Positions 28,001 through 40,000 of a DNA stretch of 64,000 nucleotides are shown piece after piece; positions within the stretch are counted from its first letter, which is position 1; every line of letters starts with the position of its first letter. The notes under the pieces were generated by a model that saw only the letters and a program-made list of their open reading frames with translations, had not been told where the DNA came from and made no database searches. Made by a program: the position numbers and the translations under genes. The stretch spans positions 8,003,375-8,067,374 of the forward strand of contig CAIIXF020000005.1 in the NCBI GenBank assembly GCA_903813345.2. The letters are read 5' to 3'. Source of the DNA: Owenia fusiformis (taxonomy: Eukaryota > Annelida > Polychaeta > Sabellida > Oweniidae).

Positions 28001-31000
28001 CGTAAAAGACCAGATATGGTTTGGCCAATGATTTTAGACAGTCATTATCTTTGACCATAACTGCATTCTGACCATAAATACAACATTAGTTTATATTGAA
28101 ATGATATATAAAGTGATCAAGTTAATAAAGATATCAATCCATCTGTCCAAAAAATCATTGTTTAAGACCTCATTTTTATGAGGGTCGGATTGATAATTTT
28201 ATTACCCTGGGGACCTATTGCAGGAAGCATATTATTCGATGAGAAATGTTTTATTTATGGTGAGAAAATACTCATGGTCCAAGATATGACTCTAAAATCA
28301 TTTGCCATATCATACCTGGTCCTCCACTCAACCTTATCTTCAAGCCTATTGATCAGCGTTAATGCCAACCTGTAGTGCACATGTCAGTTTGTCTTAGACT
28401 CTTTGTTGTTTCATGTACATTTAGTTTAATTGATTAAAAAATAAACCTAATAATTTGAATAAAATTGTATACTTTCAAGAAGTAAATATTTATATGATCA
28501 ATTGATATTTCAGGGCAACAACATATTCCAACATTTGAATCCAGAGGATTACAGAAAAGTTATTAAGGTGTTAGAAAGTGCAATCTTATCTACTGACCTG
28601 GCTCTGTATTTCAAGTAAGACATTCATTCACTCTCTGTGCAACTCAACTGGTGCTATTGTCGCAGATTTTTAATTTCCAGAGATTTTAAGCTATTAAAAT
28701 GTTGCCATAATAAAAGTAAATTATTTCATTGAAAAATGTGTGCTAAAAGTGTCAATTTCTAAACCCCTGAGAATAGATGAATTTAGATCTGCAGATGGCT
28801 AATTCTGTTCTTGTCAGATGACGTGACAGACATACTAAAAGTTCCTCTCATCTTGGATTAAAAGTAGATCTAGTTGGTCATTTTTCCTTTCCTTTTAGAG
28901 TATGATCAAAATATAATTTAAAATACTTTAGTATAAATAGAATTATTATCTGTTTGATATTATCTGTTCGACAGTGAAACAAAAGTTTTTCACGTAATGA
29001 TTTCTTACATTGGGCTGTGTGGGGAACACACCTGACATAGAAATCAATTGAAAATATGAAAACAAAATTTTTAGGTGTAATTTTGATAAATGTTTTTTTT
29101 TTCAAATATTATACCACATTGAATTTTGATTATTGATCATAAAAATCCAGATTTTTCTACTGATTCTTTGAATCTGTCGTTTGCTACTCACTTTTAAGGT
29201 TAATATAAATTACATTTGGGTCATCAATAGCATTAATGCTTATTGGTTAGCTAGTTTGCATTGAAGAAGCATTGAAAATATTGATCGAGGACAAAGATTT
29301 TACTGCACTCGAACCTTGATTTATATTCCCTTATGACTGCTTTATATTGTTTAAGACGAAACCATATCTAGAGACATCATAGTTTATGGCAATAATGCCT
29401 CTATTTATGGCAATTATGATTATATTGCCAATTACCATTGGTTTTCCGTAAACTACAGCTCAATTTATTGCAATAGGATATCTTAGAATCCAATATCTGG
29501 AGCAACAGATATGAGACCATAAAGGTCAAGGTTCATCACAACTAACCAAGCAATTTGTTACATGCCAAAACATACCAAATACCAAACATACTGCAAACAT
29601 GGATCTAACAAGAATCCATGATACATTTTGATCTAACAAGAATCCATGATACATTTTCAAATCATGGTATTGGAAAATAGAGATGCAATGCAGAAATGTA
29701 TAAACTACAGTATTTACATGTCTGTGCATTAAAAAACGAACATTACATAACATTGAATGTATGAATTTATCTGAAAAGAAATAGAAGCAACATAACTTGG
29801 GATTTTTAGAAAAAAATTATTTTAAATCCAGCTGGGTTGATAAACTTTACTTTTTAACTCTCAAATATTTGTTGGTTGTCTGTATTTCTGCTAAGTTTTA
29901 AGAGATGATTCCAAATGTTTTCTAAGATAGGGGATTCCTTACAAATCTATTAATCACCAACATAGGCTATGAATCAAAAATAAATATTTCAGGAAACGTG
30001 GTGGTTTTGAGAAACTAGTATCATCAGGAGAAAGGAAATGGGAAGATGACAACTCAAAGGAACTTCTCAGGTAAACCCTCATATTTTTTATGATATGATA
30101 TTAACCTTTACCATGCTGCCTTATTTCAGCAAATATATCCCACGCAACTGGCTTATTTTTCAAAGAGTGCAAAAAATGATATGCCTGGACTAAATAATTA
30201 ATATCTCAATAACTACTGAATGAATCTGGATAAAATTTTCACAAAGGGAAGATACAGTGGCCTGGCTCATGAAAAAAAATGTTCTCATGAATTTTTTCGT
30301 ACATTAACACGACTGGGCATAAATATACCATGAATACTCCTCCGGAATCCGCCGCTCCGCCTCTTCGTCTGGTCAGAATCCAAATCTGAATTTGCAGCGA
30401 TCGAATGTTCAATTTTTCAATTCAGAAAATATTCTAGTTTCTATTTTCGATGACCGTTATCGGCTTCCAAGAGCCTAAAGAGCTCGAAATCGTAATCTAT
30501 TTCCTCCACATTTTCGTTGTGAACGTATTTGTCCACCATTTTGTACGATTCGTTCACTAAAAACGACTAAAACACTGTTTAAATTGTTGAATTGAGAATT
30601 ATTTTTCGAAATATCGCCATTCTAGGTCAACAGGAAGTCATGTTAGGCACTGAATAAATCGGGCAATCTAATTGGACAATACGAATGGCGCGAAAAAGTA
30701 AAGTTTTTAAAAGTTTGAAATCGGGCGTACGGGTCCGCCGGCAGTTGTGAGAGACATTTTAGTCTCGGCGGACGCGTCCGCCGGCAGCACGCTAAAGGTT
30801 AAACTGGTATACAGTACAGGTATCAGTCCTTATAGCTTGGTCATGAATGTAGGGCTACTGTGCTAGTGTGCTGATATAATGGAAATGAAAATTACTGATA
30901 TTTAGAATAGAATCACAAATTGATTTACTAAGCGGATTTAATAGCGATTTTGTATCATTTTTTATCATTCATTTACTATTTTTCAGGACTTAAAAAGTGA

Positions 31001-34000
31001 TTTTAGAGATTTTTGAACAAAAACTTTTTTTTTGGTATAAAAAAGTTGTGAGCAATTCATTTCTCAAATATTCAAATTTCCCGCCGTTTTTCAAAAAAAG
31101 TTGAAATTTCTTAATCATCAAATATTTCTTAATGCATTTCAAAAAAGATGATCTTTTTAACACCAATGCAAAGATTGAACAAAGGACACACTATTTCAAT
31201 AATAAAATGCCATATTTAATGGGCCACTTCGATGTTTTAGCATATCAAAAATATTTTGAAACATTAGTGATGTCACTAAGGTAGCAAAAATTTTTTGAAA
31301 AAATTGAATTTTTTTTCGATGTCAATCTTTTCTAAATATGCTAGACTTTCATAAAAAAACAATGTTGATTGTCTAACCAGGTTAAAAGGAAGAATAAATT
31401 ATGTTTTAGATATCATTGTACCATTGGTTTCTATGAGAACTAAAATTTTGAAATGCATTTTTCTCAGAACCATTTTCATGCACTGATAAGTTCATTTCTC
31501 GCTTATTTATGAACCGATTTTCTCAATTTTTTCGGCAAAAAACATGGGAAGATGAATGCTATGCATTGGTATGAATTGTGGCTAATTAGAAGATATGAGT
31601 GACCTCTAAAAGTTGGTTTTAAATAAATTCACAAATTTTGGAACAAAAAGTCTATCAAAAACTACTTTTTGAAATTTAAAAAAAAAGTTTCACATATCAC
31701 ACTTTGATAACATTTGGTAAGACTACTATATAAGCCAAAGTTGTTTAAACTTTATATGGGGCCTTTAAGGTTATCCCTTGGGGACCTGAAATATTATGTA
31801 AGTGGTATATAAATCATATAATACTCATTGCATGTCCTGTTTATTAGTACAGTAAAATCTGTCTTAGTGATACACCTACTCTCTTGGTTGATTTAACATT
31901 AAGTCAGTTGGTCTTGGGACTCTGAAAAGTGTTCCAATTACAGAGGTGTTTCACTTCTAGAAGTGTTCCACTTTACAGGTTTCACTGTATGTATATTTAA
32001 GGGGGATGATGATGACAGCATGTGATGTGTCTGCAATTACAAAACCATGGGAGGTACAACAACAAGTTGCTGAATTAGTCTCAGCAGAATTTTTTGAACA
32101 AGGAGACCTTGAAAAAGAACATTTTGATGCTGGTCCAATAGTGAGTGTGGCGAAACATATTTTTGTATATGTGAAGTATTTTCTCAAATTTGGTTCAATG
32201 ACACAGCTGCACATAATTTAGATAATAAACATTTAATGTTACGATTTAGACTCTCAAAAGAAAGAGTGTCTACAGGGTGTCTTACATGGCATGTAGAATG
32301 AGCATGTCATTTCCTTTTTAATGGGACACCCTGTATAGAATGTTAATAGCTGGAACTAATCATTGAACAAAATTAATGATAGAAAATACTTCTAATACAT
32401 ATTCTAGTTTTATCTTTATTTGATAATGTTTGTTGTTGCCCACTATAGGGGTATGATGATGACAGCTTGTGATGTGTCGGCTATATCTAAACCTTGGGAT
32501 GTACAAAAAGAAGTCGCTCAACTTGTATTCAATGAGTTTTTTGAGCAAGGAGATATAGAGAGAACCAAGTATAACACTGCACCGATTGTAAGTTTGTCAG
32601 ACATTTGGCACGTTTTGGTTGATATTGTGCTACATACAGAAACCTCCTCTTCACTCTGCTCATCATTATCTATCACTGCATGCATATATTTCTGACTGTA
32701 TGGTATAGTACTTCTGTCCATGTTTCTCTGCTCTGCATTTGGTTATGAATGCATCTTTGTGCATTTGCTTTATTCAGCATTTCAGCATTGGTTTATAAGT
32801 ACATGAGTATGGGATCTCGATAACCTAATGGTTAGTGAGTACACCTTGTGTATATGCTATCCTTAGCGTTGGTGTATTTTGTGCAAGTGCTCTACACCAC
32901 ATCCATTTACCTTTGTGCATGTGCTCTCCTCAGCATTGGTTTTTGAGTAATACTTTGTGTATGTGATTTACTTAGCAATAGTATTGGTTTCTGAGTGCAC
33001 CCTTATGTGCATGTGCTCTCCTCAGCATTGGTTTTTGAGTACTACTTTGTGTATGTGCTCTACTCAGCATTGGTCTATGTACAACTTTGTGTATGTGTTC
33101 TACTCAGCATTGGTCTCTAACTACAACTTTGTGTATGTGCTCTACTCAGCATTGGACTCTGACTACAACTTTGTGTATGTGCTCTACTCAGTATTGGTCT
33201 CTGACTACAACTTTGTGTATGTGCTCTACTCAGCATTGGTCTCTGACTACAACTTTGTGAATGTGCTCTACTCAGCATTGGTCTCTGACTACAACTTTGT
33301 GTATGTGCTCTACTCAGCATTGGTCTCTGACTACAACTTTGTGTATGTGCTCTACTCAGTATTGGTTTCTAAGTTCAACTTGTGTATGTGCTCTACTCAA
33401 CATTGGTCTCTAACTACAACTTTGTGTATGTGCTCTACTCAGCATTGGTCTCTAACTACAACTTTGTGTATGTGCTCTACTCAGCATTGGTCTCTGACTA
33501 CAACTTTGTGTATGTGCTCTACTCAGCATTGGTCTCTGACTTCAACTTTGTGTATGTGCTCTACTCAGCATTGGACTCTGACTACAACTTTGTGTATGTG
33601 CTCTACTCAGTATTGGTCTCTGACTACAACTTTGTGTATGTGCTCTACTCAGCATTGGTCTCTGACTACAACTTTGTGAATGTGCTCTACTCAGCATTGG
33701 TCTCTGACTACAACTTTGTGTATGTGCTCTACTCAGCATTGGTCTCTAACTACAACTTTGTGTATGTGCTCTACTCAGCATTGGACTCTGACTACAACTT
33801 TGTGTATGTGCTCTACTCAGCATTGGTCTCTAACTACAACTTTGTGTATGTGCTCTACTCAGCATTGGTCTCTAACTACAACTTTGTGTATGTGCTCTAC
33901 TCAGCATTGGACTCTGACTACAACTTTGTGTATGTGCTCTACTCAGTATTGGTCTCTGACTACAACTTTGTGTATGTGCTCTACTCAGCATTGGTCTCTA

Positions 34001-37000
34001 ACTACAACTTTGTGTATGTGCTCTACTCAGCATTGGTCTCTAACTACAACTTTGTGTATGTGCTCTACTCAGCATTGGTCTCTGACTACAACTTTGTGTA
34101 TGTGCTCTACTCAGTATTGGTTTCTAAGTTCAACTTTGTGTATGTGCTCTACTCAACATTGGTCCCTGACTACAACTTTGTGTATGTGCTCTACTCAGCA
34201 TTGGTCTCTGACTACAACTTTGTGTATGTGCTCTACTCAGTATTGGTTTCTAAGCTCAACTTTGTGCATGTGCTCTACTCAACATTGGTCTCTAACTACA
34301 ACTTTGTGTATGTGCTCTACTCAGCATTGGTCTCTAACTACAACTTTGTGTATGTGCTCTACTCAGCATTGGACTCTGACTACAACTTTGTGTTTGTGCT
34401 CTACTCAGTATTGGTTTCTAAGTTCAACTTTGTGTATGTGCTCTACTCAGCATTGGTCTATGTACAACTTTGTGTATGTGTTCTACTCAGCATTGGTCCC
34501 TGACTACAACTTTGTGTATGTGCTCTACTCAGTATTGGTTTCTAAGTTCAACTTTGTGTATGTGCTCTACCCATCATTGGTCTATGTACAACTTTGTGTA
34601 TGTGTTCTACTCAGCATTGGTCCCTGACTACAACTTTGTGTATGTGCTCTACTCAGTATTGGTCTCTGACTACAACTTTGTGTATGTGCTCTTCTCAGTA
34701 TTGGTTTCTAAGTTCTACTTCGTGTATGTGCTCTACTCAGCATTGGACTCTGACTACAACTTTGTGTATGTGCTCTACTCAGTATTGGTTTCTGAGTTCA
34801 ACTTTGTGTATGTGCTCTTCTCAGTATTGGTTTCTAAGTTCAACTTTGTGTATGTGCTCTACTCAACATTGGTCTCTAACTACAATTTTGTGTGCTCTCT
34901 AATCAACGTTGGTTTATGAGATTTGTTTATTTTTGTAAGTGCTTTACTAAGCATTGATTTATGAGTACATCTTTTTGCATATGCTTTATTTTAATTGGTT
35001 TATACAGATATATTTTTATGAATGTGATTCATTTGGCATTGGTTTATGAGTAAACCTTTCTGAATGTGCTCTATTTAGGATTGTATTTCCGACTATATAT
35101 ATGCATTATGCTCTACTCAACCTTGGGTTTTGATTTGATTTTTTGTATGTGCTCTAGCATTAGATTAGCATTAGTGTTTTTTGTGCATGTGGCTTTGGCC
35201 ATAAGAAGTAGATACTCTGTTTTATTTCCTAACAAAATCCAAATCATGTAAGGGTACCAGGAAAACAGACACAAACTAAAAAATCAAGCTTTTTGCCATG
35301 AAATGTAGAGGATTATTGTGCATTGTTGATTTATGAATGTATGCATTTATTCAGGACTTGAGTTAACTATTTAATTGGTCAAGTCATGTTTACACTTTCT
35401 TATTTTAATAATTCCATTCTTCATTTTTATCACACCACCGTTGGGATATAATTGTTATGTTTGCAGTGTTATTGTGATCTTGGGGACTTGATTATTTTTT
35501 GTGATTGTGATCCAGTTCGCAAATTATTGAATTATATGAATATTTTCTTGTTCTGCTTAAACTTGATTACAAATATGTGTAAATTTCTATCTTAAATTTT
35601 AAGGCAATGATGGACAGAGACAAGAAGGATGAACTGCCAAAGATGCAAGTAGGATTCATAGATGGAATATGCATGCCTGTATATAAGGTAGGGGCTTAAT
35701 ATAAGATAAAGTTGAATAATTCACAACCTCTCAATATTTTGATGAAATAAACTTAAATATGAACTTTTGTAATAGATTTTAGAATTTAGATTTTGGAATA
35801 GACATGAACATAAAGAAGTAATTAATTTCATTGAGAGTTTTATGTATACTTTTCTGAATTAGGTATGCTATAAAATAATAAAATGCTTTTTGCTGCACAT
35901 TATAATTCAATAGAATTTCTTGTATTTTGAATACCTTTCATAGTAACCATATTTATTACTCTATTTATACTTTTTATTTCTCTTCAATTTTAAAGTTATT
36001 AACTTTTGTTATAAAATTCTTTCATAACTTTACTAACATGTCAAACCAGGCATTCAATTAAACTCTTATATAATCCTTGCAATTTCAAAACCATGCATTT
36101 CCTTGTATTATATTGCACTATATATACTGTATCTTCTTCTCTTTGTTTAAACAAGGAATTACATATGCTTATTTGTTTGAAATTGTTGCTTTATTCTGTT
36201 GCAAATGATTGTTTCCAATATAAAGTGTCCTGATTTAAGGAGAAGTTAGAATTTGAAAAGTATAAGAATGACTAGAACTGAAAATTTATATATACTCTCC
36301 TTAAATCATGCAATTTATGTATTTGGCATGTTTGATTAGCTGCTGAGTGAAAAGTTTGAAGAGGTTGCACCTATGTTGCATGGGTGTGAAAGAAATCGCG
36401 ATAAATGGACAGAGCTAATGCCTGATCGCAGAGATGAGCCAAAAAAGCAAAATGGTCAGACATTAACCAAGGGTAAATTTTCTATGTATGTGGGTGTCGT
36501 GCTTCTTGTCTGCTCTGCAATAAGTGTATGTCTTCTTATAAGTTATATACTGGAAAACATGTTAACTTCGCTGATGATCTAAAGTCATATAACTTTAGGA
36601 ATGAATTCAATTGACAAAGTTCTGAAATAGTGAATGTAATATGAAATATGATTTCAAGACAATTCTCAATCAGTATGAAAATTGCATGAGTGAATTTAAA
36701 AAGTTTCACAGTATTTTAGATAATTTTATATAAGACTTGACTCAAGTCGTTTGGTTTAGAGAACTGTAAGACATTATTGGGAGCTTTGTGCTTAACAGTA
36801 TTCTACATTCATTTTTAAATCCACTATAATATGTGTGTATTACAGTGCTCTAAAAATTTGAGGCAAGATTGTTAAAGATAAGAATGATTTCACTGTTTTC
36901 TGAAGTACTTACTACCATTATATGGCATCTTTTTTTTCAAATGGCTTTCTTTATTTGCCATTTTTATCCGAGTGGTAATACCTATTCCTCATATTTTGAA

Positions 37001-40000
37001 ATATTTAGATTGCTCAAATATCTTCTGTTCAATATAATAAAATACAGCATTGAAAATATTAATACATCTACTAATTTTTGATAACTCTTTCATTATCTGA
37101 TATGTTTGCTTTGGTTTCAAAATTATTTTTGTATTTTCATTGAATACACTCTCACTGGAGATCAACTAGAAATGAAGACATCATCTCTCCATTTCAACAA
37201 CATTATCGAACTTCCAGAATTATAGATTCCAGTTGATCCCCAATGACGATGAGATTGATTTAGACTTAAACAAAATCTGTACTATGCATTAATTTCTGTA
37301 TTTTTAACAACGTACAGGGTGAGTGAAAAGAATGTTAACCACTTTTATACTGATACAAAGATTCCATGTTTATCAAAACATTGAAGTTTATCTTGATGGC
37401 AAGAAACAAAAATACAGTAAATAAACTGACAATTCCTGATTTTCAATAAATATAGGAGGAACAATAGCAATTTTTAGAGGGTAATTTTTTCACTCACCCT
37501 GTTATATATTTTATTTCACATTAAGAACTTCTTTTGTATAAAGTAAACTTTCAAATGTAAAAACAATTTCTCCTTGCATGGCTTGTTAGATCTATGATCA
37601 TGTGACCAGTAACAAGGTATAATTCAGATAGATGTAAATTGTAATCAAATATTATTAACCAATACTCCAAAATGTGAAGGTCTACTAAATGATTGTATAA
37701 TCTAATTCAGTTAGAATGGCATTAGTTAAATCATAGATTTATCAAACCATATATATTTGGGAAATTTTGGTTGCATTATTATTATAAGCTTGTTTTGCTC
37801 ACTCAGCACTCTAATCTAAGGTGGAGGAATTTTAACACTATTTTCAGGCATAATATTTAAATATCGGAAATTAATACTTTTACATTTCCCTTATTTTTAA
37901 TATGGTGCGCTGTTTTGTATTTATGCTTTAAAATTCTTTATTATCCCAATGAACAAAAGTTCAATAGGGATATATTGAAGCTCTCTGTCCATCCGTGTGT
38001 CAGTCTATGGATATTCATATCTTATTGTGATCAATTTACATGTACATTGTATTGCATACATATTGTTCATTTGGATTTGCTACTCTGTGGAGTTGCCATT
38101 TTCTAGTCTGAATATCTGCTCATTTACTTAAGAGTATTATTCTTATTAAAGTTAATTGTCTGATGTCTTATGTTTGTGTATTCCTTCTTTCTTATCTAGA
38201 CGTTTGCTCAAATGGAAAAGAATCTATCACCATTATTACATGGGTGTGAAAACAATCGGCAACAGTGGCAGAACCTAGCTGATAAAGTCACTGAAAGTAG
38301 GATACGAGAGCATGCTGCATGATAAACCCACCATTAACCATGTTATAATAGCGCTTAAATAACATTTTACTCGTTCTAGTTATTTTAACATTGTTATAGC
38401 GTCTTAGATTAAGCTTTATATCCATGGTATTACCTCCTAGTATAGATATTAGGTAATAGATCTACAACCTATTGTTACAGTCTTGTTATAATTACTGTAT
38501 AAGCTGTAGTTCCCTCAAAAATCCTGCCAAGTGTGATTTTTTTTATTTCATTATAGCTGACTCTCAGTTTTGATGTCACCACTCAAAATATGTTGATTTG
38601 CTATGAATCATTCGTTTTGTTTGTCTGTATTCAGTGTCTACTTCATGTAAAATTATTGTAATATTGCAAAATTTGTAATGGTCAGAGTCTCCGATTTATT
38701 TTGTTGAATCACAGGTATGCTAGTGTATACCAGGTTGTAAAACTTTGATGCTCAATTGTTTTGGTTGGTAAAGGATACATTTCTCTCAGGATAAACCCCA
38801 TATTTTAAATCTCTTATTACCTGCCTTCGTATAGTTTCCTTTAATTTTAAAAATTCAAAATTGTTTCTTATCTACAATATTTCTCATAGAATAGATACAG
38901 CATTTAAATAACCATGTAAATTTATATACTCAGAACTAAAATTGCTATAGCTTAATTAACCCTCTAGATTAAATTGCAAATTTAATCTTGTAAATATAGC
39001 TGAATCTCATATATATACTGGTATATAGCTAAATCTTTTAGTTACTTGAATAATCTCTGAGATATAACATTTTTATTAGACACAGCTGAAAGTTATGTTT
39101 CTATTTCACTACTTATCAAACACGGTTGGTACTCTAAGCTTCTCAAGGTTGCCATCCTCAAGACATCAATCTCAGTCCTAACTTCTGCTTTTTCAAATGG
39201 TTTGACAAGTGGTAGTTGCCCTTATAGATACTGCATTTTTATTTATCCATCTGTCCTGTCTGTTCATAACATATTCTAATAAGGTGGTACTGTCCCCATT
39301 AATGGAGCAGTTGTCTCAGCATATACATGGTGATAGTGATTGGTGGAAGCAGTTTTCAGAGGTACTATAGAAAGAAATATTCTTAAAAGTTAAATTCTCT
39401 AGTATGAATCTTTTTAATGATATAACTGAATCCCGTAGGTACATGTATAGTTGAATTAAGAAATATAGACCAAAGAGCAGGGTTACTAGTTTCGAATAAC
39501 ACCCCGCTGGTCTCGGCACAAACGTTTTCTGTACCCCAAACGACCGAAGGGAGTGAACATGAAAACTCACCAAATTGTTTCGAATATTCATCATGGTCCG
39601 CCATTACTACGACCCACCATTATGACGTCACACATTACACGTATTAACTTGGTTATTGATCTCGAATATAACCCAGCTGAAGCATTGACTTTGTTTACAG
39701 TTTATAGAAGGCGTGAATACAGTCATGTTCGAATATACAATAAAGAACTGAATCATGTAGATAAAAGTATAGCTGAATATGTATACAACTGATTTGCTAA
39801 TTATAAGACATAACTATTATACCAATGAGAGTCAGCTATGTTTTATTTATTTGCAATTAGCACCTGCATTACTTATGCAGTTAATAGCTAAATATAGGCA
39901 AGGCAATGGCAGTAAATAAAATGTTAAGCATATCCTCCCACTAGCGTATTTCACCTACTTTAACACACATGTGTCCTTCATGTACAATGTGCATATCTAG

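Noticed and set aside
33050-34910. CRISPR-like array
   Set aside because: Units are contiguous and nearly identical with no unique spacers, and the locus is an animal intron.
32957-34919. Long overlapping ORFs of 149-373 codons in the 42-bp array
   Set aside because: They arise because the unit length is a multiple of three and has no stop in several frames, on both strands at once. No start context, splice support or recognisable protein.
975-35687. Assignment to PDE11
   Set aside because: GAF-B and linker resemble PDE11 too, but [22 protein letters not shown] and the CAAX tail favour PDE5/6.
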